From the NCBI RefSeq assembly GCF_937770335.1, contig NZ_CALJHY010000002.1, forward strand, positions 62,001-126,000: 64,000 bases of DNA, in the 5' to 3' direction. This document shows positions 34,531-44,115 of the stretch, one piece after another. The position numbers and the translations under genes are program-made. Position 1 is the first letter of the stretch, and each line of letters opens with the position of its first letter. This DNA comes from an uncultured Glaciecola sp. (GTDB lineage: Bacteria > Pseudomonadota > Gammaproteobacteria > Enterobacterales > Alteromonadaceae). The notes under the pieces are model-generated. The model made no database searches. It had not been told where the DNA came from and worked only from the letters and a program-made list of their open reading frames with translations.

Positions 34531-35904
34531 CTATTGCTGAATAGCCCCTAAACCAAAAATAGGGTCTTTACCAACAGGTCCTAGGTCAATCGCTTTTGCA
34601 GCAAGCGCGCTAAGTATTGCGCTTCTATTAAATTCCGGGATGTTAGCTAAAGTACATGCCAGCGCAGCGGATACGACAGGAGCAGCCATGGAAGTTCCTG
34701 ACTCGCGCCCTGTGCGGTCTTGAGATTGTGCGGTCAAGACATTAACTCCCAATGCAGCATAGTCAATATGAGATCCCTGATTCGACCATCTATAAGGTTG
34801 CTGATTTTGATCAATTGCGCTCACAGCTATAACGTCTTTATACCCAGCAGGGAATACAGCAGCCGCAGCGGGTCCTTCATTGCCTGCGGCTGCAACTATA
34901 AAAACACCTTTCTCGAGTGCTGCATTGATCACGGCTTTTAATATTGCGTTGTCAGGGCCGGCGAGGCTCATATTAATAACGTTGACATGCTCTTCTATTA
35001 ACCAATTAATCGCTTCGATCATGGCGTTTAACGTTGCGCCTTGAGCATAATCGGATTGACGATAAAAAACTTCGGCAGAGTACAAATGAGCGCCTGTAAG
35101 TAAAGCTGTTTGATTATCAATTTTTCCTAGAAGAACACTAGCTACTGCTGTGCCATGTAATGTAGGAGATTTTACGTTACCAGAGAGAAAGGATTTAGCT
35201 GTTATCTTTACATCATTAAACGCCGGATGGCTCTGCTGTACAGCACTGTCTACCATTCCAATACGCAGGTTGTCAGCACAAAATGGGCCGCCTAATAGTC
35301 TTTGATTTGGTTGCGCTTCGCTTTGTTTCTCAGCATTCGGTTGCGATATGGTTTGCGCAATGTTGAGCGCAGATTGAGCTTGATAAACGTGATTTCGGTC
35401 GAGTGTTTCAACAACAGGTTCGGGTAAATAAAATGCCAATGCTTGTTTTGAATTTAGATTGTCAGGCACGGTGAAACGTAATAACGATAATTTCAACCCC
35501 GCGTATGAGCGGTCCGATTCGATGCTGGCACCTAATGATGTTAGTTTATCTTTGGTACTTTTATCTGCCAATACTATCCATTGATTTTTTATCGCCCGCC
35601 AATTATCTTCAACTTTCACCTCTGTCCAAGCCGGATTTAATATATCACCGCCTATCGGTAAAGTATCTGGAAGTGAATTTAATGGAGATGTAACAAGTGA
35701 TTCAATCGGTGGCATCAAGCTGTCGTTAATTAAGCGCTCTGATAATTTCTTATTCAAGGGGAGGCGTACTGTATTTACAATAGAATCAATTTTATTAATT
35801 GGCGGCACATTTCCAATGCTTTGTTCAACACTTCGGGCAATGGCTGATTGGCTAATTGTTATTAGTGTTACAAACACCAATATGATGGGGGTTATTCGTG
35901 TCAT
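34531..35904 (-). CDS. Exported S8 family serine protease
   Basis: Subtilisin-type peptidase with a signal peptide (IILVFVTLITISQSAIA) and a 200-residue pro-region. The triad is Asp219 in GMVDSAV, His250 in TLHGTAVAS and Ser405 in ESGTSMAAP; the oxyanion Asn lies in AAAGNEGPA. 457 residues. The His motif is HGTAVAS instead of HGTHVAG, a variant seen in several S8 branches. It is divergent from the ECF sigma factor gene with 128 bases between them, and this pairing suggests that it belongs to the same regulatory unit, as substrate or as part of the stress pathway. Confidence 0.9.
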   Translation of the reverse strand: MTRITPIILVFVTLITISQSAIARSVEQSIGNVPPINKIDSIVNTVRLPLNKKLSERLINDSLMPPIESLVTSPLNSLPDTLPIGGDILNPAWTEVKVEDNWRAIKNQWIVLADKSTKDKLTSLGASIESDRSYAGLKLSLLRFTVPDNLNSKQALAFYLPEPVVETLDRNHVYQAQSALNIAQTISQPNAEKQSEAQPNQRLLGGPFCADNLRIGMVDSAVQQSHPAFNDVKITAKSFLSGNVKSPTLHGTAVASVLLGKIDNQTALLTGAHLYSAEVFYRQSDYAQGATLNAMIEAINWLIEEHVNVINMSLAGPDNAILKAVINAALEKGVFIVAAAGNEGPAAAAVFPAGYKDVIAVSAIDQNQQPYRWSNQGSHIDYAALGVNVLTAQSQDRTGRESGTSMAAPVVSAALACTLANIPEFNRSAILSALAAKAIDLGPVGKDPIFGLGAIQQ

Positions 35905-35974
35905 GCAATCCTCTGTATAATGAAGTTTAGATTATGACTAAACGTTTCAGCTAAAAATAAATTTCATTTTCTTG

Positions 35975-36000
35975 GAATAAATTTAATCTTGACGCGTTAT
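35975..36000 (+). promoter_or_regulatory. Possible ECF-type promoter
   Basis: GGAATA at 35975-35980 and CGTTA at 35996-36000 resemble the -35 and -10 elements of ECF sigma promoters, with spacing at the short end of the usual range. It would drive the sigma factor gene itself (start 36033), which is the common autoregulatory arrangement. Confidence 0.25.
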
Positions 36001-36032
36001 CCTAATAACAACCGAGACATAAGAGAAAAAAA

Positions 36033-36539
36033 ATGAGTGAATCTAGCGCAAATGTATCGTATGAAAATATCATACCAATGTTACGTCGTTTTGCCTATTC
36101 CCTAACTGGCAGTGCAGCTGACGCTGACGATCTGGTGCAGGCGACATTCGAAAAGATCTTAAAAAAAGGTATTCCAGAAAATGTTGAAGCTGTGAAATGG
36201 GCATTTAAAGTGTGTCGCAATGTTTGGATTGACGAATATCGTTCGCAAAAAGTAAGACAAAAGGCGACGCAAGCCCCAGAATTACAAGAGCAAACAGTTG
36301 ATCTACAAGCTGCTCCACACGAATCAAAAGAGCGTATGGCAAAAGTCAATACTGCGATGGGAAGTTTACCTGACGATCAACGTTCAATTTTATCATTGGT
36401 TGCTTTAAAAGGCATGTCATATAAAGACGTCGCGATTATCTCTGGTATCCCAGTGGGTACCGTGATGTCGAGGTTATCCAGGGCACGTACTAGCTTGCTA
36501 GATATGCTGGAAAATCAAACAGCAGGACAAAACACATGA
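36033..36539 (+). CDS. ECF-type RNA polymerase sigma factor
   Basis: Alternative sigma factor of 168 residues with only regions 2 and 4. Region 2 contains MLRRFAYSLTGSAADADDLV and the helix WAFKVCRNVWIDEYRSQK; region 4 has SLPDDQRSILSLVALKGMSY and IPVGTVMSRLSRAR, the promoter-binding helix. Its stop overlaps the start of the next gene (ATGA), so the anti-sigma is coupled to it. Target genes probably include itself and perhaps the divergent protease. Confidence 0.92.
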   Translation: MSESSANVSYENIIPMLRRFAYSLTGSAADADDLVQATFEKILKKGIPENVEAVKWAFKVCRNVWIDEYRSQKVRQKATQAPELQEQTVDLQAAPHESKERMAKVNTAMGSLPDDQRSILSLVALKGMSYKDVAIISGIPVGTVMSRLSRARTSLLDMLENQTAGQNT

Positions 36540-37252
36540 ACATAACAGATGAAAAATTGAGTGCGTTTTTAGATGCAGAATTAAGCCCTAATGACATGGA
36601 GATAATTCGCGAAGCACTCGAAGGTGATGATGACTTAGTACTGCGTTTAGCAGAATTAAGCCAAGTCGACCAATGGGTTGTTGAAAATGCTCAACAAATA
36701 GATTTAACTCCGGTACCTATTAAGCTTATAAAGCTAGCACAACAAATCGATAGCGGGCAAAGCCCAAATAATGTAGTACAGCTATCTAATTGGAAATTAG
36801 CAAAAACCAAGATAAACACGCCAATGTCCTTAGCTGCTAGTGTAGTTTTGGCGATAACCGTCGGAGTAGCTACGATGACTTATCAGGGCGAAAAAACTAT
36901 TTCCAATGAGATAGTTAAGATATTAGATTCGTCTATCAGTGGTGAAACAAGATCAACTGCGGATAACACACAAGTTAAAACGCAGCTCAGCTTTGCAAAT
37001 CAAGCTGGTGATCTTTGTCGTCAATACCTATTGATTAACGACCAGGCTAATTCAACTAACATTGCTTGTAAGGAGAATAATAACTGGCATCTACACGCCT
37101 CTATTCAAACAAATGATCTTAATACTCAGAGCTATCAAACAGCCAGTAAGGATCAAAGTTTAGAGCAAGTAATTGACGGCATGATTGCCGGAGCACCATT
37201 AAATAGAGAGCAAGAACAAAATGCCATTTTAAAGCAATGGCAATCAAAATAA
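36536..37252 (+). CDS. Membrane-bound anti-sigma factor
   Basis: A 238-residue protein with an N-terminal cytoplasmic part (LSAFLDAELSPNDMEIIREA) of the anti-sigma (RsgI/RseA-like) type, one membrane segment at about 96-116 (PMSLAASVVLAITVGVATM) and a periplasmic C-terminal domain with two cysteines (DLCRQYLL and NIACKE). Coupled to the sigma gene by a four-base overlap. It would hold the sigma factor until a periplasmic signal releases it. The signal is unknown. Confidence 0.82.
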   Translation: MNITDEKLSAFLDAELSPNDMEIIREALEGDDDLVLRLAELSQVDQWVVENAQQIDLTPVPIKLIKLAQQIDSGQSPNNVVQLSNWKLAKTKINTPMSLAASVVLAITVGVATMTYQGEKTISNEIVKILDSSISGETRSTADNTQVKTQLSFANQAGDLCRQYLLINDQANSTNIACKENNNWHLHASIQTNDLNTQSYQTASKDQSLEQVIDGMIAGAPLNREQEQNAILKQWQSK

Positions 37253-37268
37253 CTAAACGAGGTGAAAT

Positions 37269-37790
37269 ATGAAAACAATCATGATTTTTTTATCTATAAC
37301 TATGCTACTAGCAGGCTGCGCTTCAAAACCAGACTATCGTGCAGCGACTAATGGTTCAGCAGGGCACAGCGAACAAAAAATATCAGATGATAGATACAGA
37401 GTGCAGTTTAAAATATATTCGAACAGTGTCGCTGATGCCACTGACTTTGCTCTCTTGAGATCTGCGCAGTTAACCCAAAGAGAAGGTTATGACTGGTTTC
37501 TAGTGACGAATAAAGAGACTTTTATAGAGTCAACAAAACTGCAGCCAGCGTCTAGTATTGGTGTTACCCAAAGTCGCGAAACAGTAAGGGAATGTGGTTT
37601 GCTTGCTTGTAATACTTATCAGCGACCTTCAACTCGAATGGACGCGTCTATTTCCGTAGGGTCACAGAATGAGCGCAAAGAAGTGCATACAGTTTTAGAT
37701 ATTAGAATGGGTAAAGGCATGAAACCTAATGACAACAGCTACAACGCGCAAGATGTTATTGATAACCTAGAAAACAAGGCATATAGATAA
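37269..37790 (+). CDS. CC0125/CC1285-like lipoprotein
   Basis: Lipoprotein of 173 residues with lipobox MLLAGC and the pattern YRVQFKIYSNSVADATDFAL, LLRSAQLTQREGYDWFLV found in the CC0125/CC1285 family of small outer-membrane lipoproteins. It follows the anti-sigma gene by 16 bases with AGGTG before the ATG, so it is the third gene of the sigma operon and a likely member of its regulon. Function unknown. Confidence 0.78.
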   Translation: MKTIMIFLSITMLLAGCASKPDYRAATNGSAGHSEQKISDDRYRVQFKIYSNSVADATDFALLRSAQLTQREGYDWFLVTNKETFIESTKLQPASSIGVTQSRETVRECGLLACNTYQRPSTRMDASISVGSQNERKEVHTVLDIRMGKGMKPNDNSYNAQDVIDNLENKAYR

Positions 37791-37820
37791 TTAACACTTT
37801 TTGCTATTAATTGCACAAAG

Positions 37821-37852
37821 CGACCGAGTAACAGAACTCGGTCGTTTTTTTT
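37821..37852 (+). terminator. Rho-independent terminator of the sigma operon
   Basis: Perfect 8-bp stem CGACCGAG / CTCGGTCG (37821-37828 with 37837-37844), eight-base loop, eight T. Confidence 0.9.
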
Positions 37853-37888
37853 ACTATAAAGATGATGAAGTGATGTAGGCAAAACGAC

Positions 37889-38683
37889 TTACAACACAGG
37901 GCAGAAGTCCTTCAATGAATTAGGTAAATATGGATTAGTTAGTCGAAAGGTTGAGCGTGTTTTAAGCGCCAATCGATCGACTAGATTCGGATGGTGTATG
38001 TCGAACAACGATTTATGCTTGCCATTGGACATTGCTGTTGTTAAACCAGTTTCAATTATACTAATAAGGTCGGTTCTATCGGGGTGAACGTAGAAGACCA
38101 AGGGGAGAGGGTAATAAATTAACAGACTTTTCTCCATTAACAATCCTGTTTCTGCGCCTCTAAATTCTTCAAAAATCGATTCTATTTCATTGGCACCTAA
38201 AGCAACATAGTCAAATTCTTTATCCAACAAGCGAATAAAGAGGTCATCTAAACAGCCTCTCTCCAACACATTAAAACCATTATACCTAAACAAGTCAGCG
38301 TCAGCCCAAGTAGCCGGTACACCTATGTTCATTTGTTGTAATTGTTGAATACTATCAAGGTTAGCAAAATGCTCAGCGTGTCGTTGCGGTATTACCAGCA
38401 AACGGTGGCCCAAAACACCTCGGCAAACGGGTATCTCAATCATAGCCACTCGCTTACCTAAAAACTTTTGATTGCCGGCTACACTGACTAGCACGTCACA
38501 GCCATTGGAAAAAATATTGCCCTCATCCTCGGCATTCGGGTAGTCAGCTTCGTCAATTACAATGTCTGCGTCCGTTACACCTGATTCTTTTAAACATAAG
38601 GACAACAACTGCTTTTCGTAAGCACGCCTAGTCGGCGATTTATTACCATTCCAAAAATGGACTTTTTTTTCTTTAATCATCAT
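37889..38683 (-). CDS. Binding-protein-fold protein without signal peptide
   Basis: A 264-residue protein with the layout of periplasmic SBP_bac_3-like receptors (DSIQQLQQMNIGVPATWADA, LLDKEFDYVALGANEIESIF) but opening MMIKEKKVHFWNGN with no export signal. Either it is cytoplasmic, or the signal peptide has been lost. It is divergent from a PAS hybrid kinase gene 436 bases away, and proteins of this type are often ligand sensors. There is no ABC permease nearby. The ATGATG start is followed closely by an A8 tract, where slippage could occur. Confidence 0.6.
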   Translation of the reverse strand: MMIKEKKVHFWNGNKSPTRRAYEKQLLSLCLKESGVTDADIVIDEADYPNAEDEGNIFSNGCDVLVSVAGNQKFLGKRVAMIEIPVCRGVLGHRLLVIPQRHAEHFANLDSIQQLQQMNIGVPATWADADLFRYNGFNVLERGCLDDLFIRLLDKEFDYVALGANEIESIFEEFRGAETGLLMEKSLLIYYPLPLVFYVHPDRTDLISIIETGLTTAMSNGKHKSLFDIHHPNLVDRLALKTRSTFRLTNPYLPNSLKDFCPVL

Positions 38684-39119
38684 TATTTTAGCCTATCAAA
38701 AAACGGTTACTGAAAGTAATAGCAGAAAGCTAAGCATGTTCGTCAGCACATTTCTTGAGTTGCTATAGGGCATTATTCTGGCATACAAACAGAGTCAATA
38801 TAATATCAAAGATTATTGAAAGTAGTTAACGTTAGTTTCGGCGCGCCCCCTAGCGCCGAATGTAAATAATATTAGTAGGTTATTTGTGTCTTCCATATTT
38901 AAAAATACAGCAATAACTTTATGAGTTGCCAGTGAAACTGACATTGTCACGTATAATATTGAAGCCTTTTTATGTCTAAAAGGTTTGATATTACTTAGCT
39001 ATATAAACTAGACTAAAGTTGAGGAAATCGAATATTGTAATTTGGTCGCTTCATTTGAAATATATCAATGGTTTAAACGTAGTAATTTCTTCACATTACA
39101 ATAAGAATAAGAGAACGTA
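38684..39119. other. Gap between divergent sensor genes
   Basis: 436 A+T-rich bases. They contain one G+C-rich hairpin, TTCGGCGC / GCGCCGAA at 38837-38860, without a T-run, and an FNR-like dyad at 39055. No coding frame is supported. Confidence 0.5.
39055..39068. promoter_or_regulatory. FNR-like dyad with one mismatch
   Basis: TTGAAATATATCAA differs from TTGAT-N4-ATCAA at one position. It lies 51 bases before the hybrid kinase start, a plausible activator position. Confidence 0.3.
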
Positions 39120-41168
39120 ATGCTTCCAACGTCAGTTTTTTTCGAACATATCGACTATATATTTTTAAGATGTAACTGCAATCATATAATAGATCACTGT
39201 AATCGTTTTGTATCAACGGTAACGACGTCTCATCAAAATGCTTTCCTAGGTAGTAGTTTATTGTCCTTCTTTCATAAAGATGACGAAGAGGACGTAGCTA
39301 ACATATTGACGAAAAAACAGTTACATAACGAACACTATACTCATCGCTTTCGCAAAGAAGATGGCAGTTTTTTCTGGTTTAAGTGGCAATTCAATAAAGA
39401 CGAAAAGGCAGATCATTACTATATCATTGGGGAGGATGTTTCCGAACTCAAACGAATTAACTCAGCATTAACTGCACTGGAAACAGTCACCGATACTGGC
39501 TATTGGGAGATTGATTTAGATACTCGACATCTATACTGGTCTGACTATGTCCACCGTATTCACGAAACAAACCCGATAACGTTTAAACCTAAGCTTGAAG
39601 AAGGTATTAAATTTTATCATCCAGATTCGATTCCAACGTTAGTTAGGGAATTACAAAAATTAGAAAAAACAGGGGAGTCGTATTCAATTGATTTAAATTT
39701 TATTACCAGTAAAGGTAAAAATTTAATAGTAAATGCAACTGGTTTTTCAGAAGTAATTAATGGACGAATAGTGAGGAATTTCGGAACATTTAAAGATCTC
39801 ACGAGGCAAAAAGAGGATGCAATCGCGCGCCAAGGACTTGAACAACGGACAGGACTTGCTCTTAAAGCAGCAAAAATAGGTGTATGGGAGTACGACATAG
39901 TCAGTGATCATCTAATATGGGATGACCGATTATTTGAAATTTACGGACGCAAACGAGATAGGTTTAAAAACACTTTTCAGGATTGGAGTGAATCAATTTA
40001 CCCTGATGATTTTGAGGCTGCTCAACAAGCTTTTACAAAGGCAATAGAAGGCCACGCTTATTTCAAACACGAATTTAGAATAGTAACTAATAACGGTGAA
40101 ATCCGCAGTGTGCTGGGTATGGCGGCCTGTATCTATGATGCGAAAAACAATCCAGTTAAAGTGACTGGCGTTAATATTGATCTCACTGAATCGCACAAAA
40201 TAAAAAATGAGCTAAAAGCGAGCAGCGAGCACGCTCAAAAAAATGCCGAACTGGCTGAAAAAATGGCAAAAAAAGCAAAAGCTGCAGATTTACAAAAGAG
40301 TGCATTTTTAGCAAATATAAGCCATGAGATTCGAACGCCAATTTCTGGTGTGATTGGCCTCGTTGATATGTTGTTGGATGATGCTACTGTCAATCTATTA
40401 AGTGAAGACAAGCGTCAGTATTATTTAGGATTAATTAAAAATAGTTCTCAGCATTTACTTGGTATTATCACTGATATACTTGATTTTTCTAAAATTGAAG
40501 CAGGTAAACTGAGTATCAGCAACCAAACATTCGACTTGGCCAGGGTCATTGAAGAATTAGTAAATGACTTTACACTTCGAGCGGCAGAAAAAAGTCTTAA
40601 ATTTGACTACCAGTCAACCGGAATGGAGTATAGGCTGTTCGTTGGAGATCCTCATCGGTTGAAGCAAATACTCTATAACTTATTGGGCAATGCAATCAAA
40701 TTTACGCCAACCGGAACCATAAGTGTTCATGTGCAACTGAATAAGATAACAGCGCAAAAAGTCAGGTTTATTTGCTCTATAATTGATACAGGAATCGGGA
40801 TCGAACAAAGTAAGTTAAGTGTATTATTTGAAGCATTTGAGCAAGTCGATTCAAGCGCTAAACGCAGGGCACAAGGCACCGGTTTAGGCCTACCTATATC
40901 TAGTAAATTGATTGGTTTAATGGGAGGAAATATTAATGTAGATAGTGAATATGGCGTAGGCTCTAATTTTACTATCAGTGTTCCGTTCGGTATAGATGAA
41001 CAATTAATTATTAATGATAAAGAAACTAACGAGTGTAATCTTAACAATACAACAGGTCATATATTTGAAAATTGCCATGCGCTAGTAGCGGAAGACAATG
41101 ATTATAAATCAGGTTGTTATACAGAACTTACTTGCCCAATTGAATATCTCGTGCACCATTGCGGTTGA
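39120..41168 (+). pseudogene. PAS-containing hybrid histidine kinase, frameshifted in its receiver
   Basis: Soluble sensor kinase with no membrane segment. Three PAS/PAC modules (about 1-110, 112-230 and 240-360, for example FRKEDGSFFWFKWQF), a short coiled coil, a HisKA domain with His402 in ISHEIRTPISG, and an ATPase domain (LLGNAIKFTPTG, DTGIGI, GTGLGLPIS). The frame then enters a receiver domain (CHALVAEDND) and is thrown off by an extra T at 41103, ending in 23 foreign residues. Kinase activity could survive but phosphorelay to its own receiver could not. Confidence 0.87.
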
Positions 41169-41457
41169 TGGCGAAGAAGCCCTAGCTCATCTAGATTCGA
41201 GCAGTGCACAATGCTTCAACTTCATATTAATGGATTGTCAAATGCCCAAGCTCGATGGGTTTGCAGCTACTCGAGTTATTCGTCAACATGACAAATATAA
41301 AAAAGTAAGTAAAATTCCCATAATCGCGTTAACGGCTAATGCAATGGTAAGTGACAAGGAAAAATGTTTTGATGTTGGTATGGACGGATATTTATCGAAG
41401 CCGGTAACAAAAGAAGTGCTTAGCGATAAAATTTTAGAGTTGCTTAAAATACGCTGA
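41098..41457 (+). pseudogene. Receiver domain of the hybrid kinase, out of frame
   Basis: The remainder of the hybrid kinase receiver. The phosphoacceptor Asp lies in FILMDCQMPKLDG, with ALTANAM and LSKPV supplying the conserved Thr and Lys. The real junction is with EDND at 41090-41102: removing one T there gives EDNDINQVVIQNLL, an uninterrupted receiver. The ATG at 41098 is inside that motif and has no binding site of its own, so independent expression is unlikely. Confidence 0.8.
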
Positions 41458-41517
41458 TGAATAATGTAAATTATACTGATATTCATATTATCAAAACAAT
41501 GTCTGAAAAGGTCACTT

Positions 41518-42681
41518 ATGTCGACACAAATTGTACTTCCTCGAATTCTACAAATTGGCGCGCATGCATCAACTAAAATTGTGGAGGTAATGAATAGTTT
41601 GGGTTGTCACAGTCCGATTATATTAACTGATAAAACCATGGTTGAACTGGGTTATGTGCAGACCCTATTAGGGCAGTTTACTAACGCTAAAGAATTGCCT
41701 GTTGTATTTGACAATACCATACCAGAGCCAACGGTCGCCTCTATCATGCGGGCGGTAGAAAAAGTAAAAAGCAAACATTATGATTGCATTATTGCCTTGG
41801 GCGGTGGAAGTCCTATCGATAGTGCAAAAGCAGTGGCCGTTTTAGTTACTTTGGGTGGCGAAATGAAAGATTATAAATTTCCTCACATACAAAGTCAGCC
41901 GGGGTTGCCTGTCATCGCTATCCCGACTACGGCTGGCACCGGTTCCGAAGTCACCAAATTTACTATAATTACAGACCAAGACACAGATGAAAAAATGCTC
42001 TGTGCTGGTCCTGGTTTTATGCCCGCAGCGGCACTTATTGACTACACGCTCACTTTGAGTTTACCGCCACGCACGACAGCAGATACAGGCATCGATGCGC
42101 TAACTCACGCAATTGAAGCTTATGTTAGTAAAAAAGCAACTTTATATAGTGACAGCCAGGCATTAGCTGCAATGAAACTGCTAGCCCCCAACTTAAGAGA
42201 AGCATATCGTAATGGAAAAAATGAAGTCTCTCGAGAAGCAATGATGTTAGGTGCGACATTAGCCGGCTTAGCATTTTCGAATGCATCAGTTGCGTTAGTG
42301 CATGGTATGAGTCGCCCAATTGGGGCCTTTTTTCATGTTCCTCATGGTTTATCCAACGCGATGTTGTTGCCAAGTGTGACTGCCTTTTCGATTGGGGCAG
42401 CGCGCTCACGCTATGCTACTTGCGCACGAACTATGGGTGTTGCTACGTCGACTCATTCTGATGAACAGGCCTGTGAACTGCTTATTAAAGAACTTCACCA
42501 ACTTAATTCCGATCTTCATGTGCCGACTCCGCAGGATTTTGGGATTCAAAAAGAGGCATTTTTTGAGGTTTGCGAAACGATGGCTGCACAAGCACTAGCG
42601 TCAGGCTCGCCGGCAAATAATCCTGTTGTACCAAGTATTGAAGAAATGGTATCGATTTATCATGGGCTATGGGATATGTAA
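41518..42681 (+). CDS. Iron-containing alcohol dehydrogenase
   Basis: NAD-dependent, iron-activated alcohol dehydrogenase of group III. The nucleotide motif GGGSPIDSAKAVA, the TTAGTGSEVT loop and the metal region DTGIDALTHAIEAYVS with GMSRPIGAFFHVPHG, whose Asp and three His bind iron, are present. 387 residues, full length. AAAGG lies seven bases before the ATG. The substrate is not deducible; relatives act on ethanol, butanol or longer alcohols. Confidence 0.93.
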   Translation: MSTQIVLPRILQIGAHASTKIVEVMNSLGCHSPIILTDKTMVELGYVQTLLGQFTNAKELPVVFDNTIPEPTVASIMRAVEKVKSKHYDCIIALGGGSPIDSAKAVAVLVTLGGEMKDYKFPHIQSQPGLPVIAIPTTAGTGSEVTKFTIITDQDTDEKMLCAGPGFMPAAALIDYTLTLSLPPRTTADTGIDALTHAIEAYVSKKATLYSDSQALAAMKLLAPNLREAYRNGKNEVSREAMMLGATLAGLAFSNASVALVHGMSRPIGAFFHVPHGLSNAMLLPSVTAFSIGAARSRYATCARTMGVATSTHSDEQACELLIKELHQLNSDLHVPTPQDFGIQKEAFFEVCETMAAQALASGSPANNPVVPSIEEMVSIYHGLWDM

Positions 42682-42754
42682 ATACGAAAACAATAACGGT
42701 ATAAACTAGACATGAAGAACTAACCGCTACAAAATTGCTAATGGAATCACAAAA

Positions 42755-44071
42755 TTGCAAACTCTTAATTCAACTCAAAGTAGCAACACAAGCATCGTCA
42801 TTGTTGGTGGCGGAGCAGGAGGTTTAGAACTCGCCATAAAATTGGGACGGCACTATAAAAAACAATCGCGCAAAGTTATTTTGGTAGATAAAAACCGAAC
42901 GCATATTTGGAAGCCGTTATTGCATGAAGTTGCGGCAGGCTCCTTGGATCCTGATATTGATGGGGTTGATTACTTGTCTGTAGGTAATAAAAATGGCTTT
43001 ATTTTTCATTTAGGCAGCATGGTTGAACTGAACAGACAAACTCAAAAAATAACATTGGCACCCTTGTTAGATGATGATGGCAATGTAGTACTTGATTCCA
43101 GAGACTTGGAATACGCAAAACTCATATTCGCGCTGGGCTCAGTGACTAACGATTTTGGTACTGTCGGCGCTAAAGAAAATTGTATTTTCTTAGATTCTCC
43201 TGCAAGTGCTAAAAAATTTCATATTAAATTACTCAACGAGTTTCTAAGGCTACAATCTGATGAAAACAATCATATCTTAGAAATTGCTATTGTCGGCGCT
43301 GGAGCAACAGGTGTTGAATTAGCTGCAGAACTTTATAAAACCTCTGAACTGCTCAAGTCATATGGCTATGACCATTTGTCTCAAAATAGACTCAAAGTCA
43401 CTTTAGTAGAGGCTGGCCCTAGACTATTACCAGCGCTGCCAGAAAGAATTGCTGACAGCACCAAGCGTGAATTAGAGAAATTAGGGGTTGAAATATTACT
43501 CAGTACGCCAGTCTCGGAAGTTGAACAAACGAGGCTACATACGAAAAGCGGTGGCTTTATTAATAGCCGAATGTCGGTATGGGCGGCCGGTATAAAAGCG
43601 CCTGACTTTTTGGCTAATATAGGCGGCTTAGAAACTAATAAAATCAACCAAATTATGGTCAATGCGCAGCTAGTCAGTGTCACTGACGAAAACATATATG
43701 CCTTAGGTGATTGTGCACATTGTGTAATGGCAGATGGTTCGAAAGTGCCTCCACGCGCGCAGTCTGCCCATCAAATGGCCAGTCATGTATTTAAGAATAT
43801 TAAACTGCTGGATGAAAACAAACCACAGACTGATTATAAATATGCCGATTACGGATCCTTAGTTTCACTATCAACTTATTCTACGGTTGGTAGCCTTATG
43901 GGAAGTATAACTAGCGGTAGTATGTTTATTGAGGGGCGTTTAGCTCGCATGGTATATGTTAGCCTCTATCGAATGCATCAAGTGGTTATTTATGGCAAAT
44001 TAAAAACGTTGTTGTTTATGTTTGTCAGCCGAATTAACAATAAATTACGACCCAACTTAAAACTACATTAA
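42755..44071 (+). CDS. ndh: Type II NADH dehydrogenase (FAD-dependent)
   Basis: Single-subunit, non-pumping NADH:quinone oxidoreductase. FAD motif VGGGAGGLELA near residue 17, NADH motif IVGAGATGVELAAEL, the YALGDCAH segment and a C-terminal membrane-associating region (LYRMHQVVIYGKLKTLLFMF) are visible. 438 residues. No ATG is in frame ahead of the FAD motif; TTG at 42755 with GGAA eight bases upstream is the best start. It opens 73 bases after the alcohol dehydrogenase and could reoxidise the NADH that enzyme makes. Confidence 0.9.
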   Translation: MQTLNSTQSSNTSIVIVGGGAGGLELAIKLGRHYKKQSRKVILVDKNRTHIWKPLLHEVAAGSLDPDIDGVDYLSVGNKNGFIFHLGSMVELNRQTQKITLAPLLDDDGNVVLDSRDLEYAKLIFALGSVTNDFGTVGAKENCIFLDSPASAKKFHIKLLNEFLRLQSDENNHILEIAIVGAGATGVELAAELYKTSELLKSYGYDHLSQNRLKVTLVEAGPRLLPALPERIADSTKRELEKLGVEILLSTPVSEVEQTRLHTKSGGFINSRMSVWAAGIKAPDFLANIGGLETNKINQIMVNAQLVSVTDENIYALGDCAHCVMADGSKVPPRAQSAHQMASHVFKNIKLLDENKPQTDYKYADYGSLVSLSTYSTVGSLMGSITSGSMFIEGRLARMVYVSLYRMHQVVIYGKLKTLLFMFVSRINNKLRPNLKLH

Positions 44072-44115
44072 TAGTTGCCATCGTTTCCAACATCCAATAA
44101 TAAATTGAGGTTTTT

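Noticed and set aside
41098-41457. Independent single-domain response regulator
   Set aside because: The ATG falls inside the acidic motif of a receiver whose first strand is in the preceding frame, and no ribosome binding site is present.
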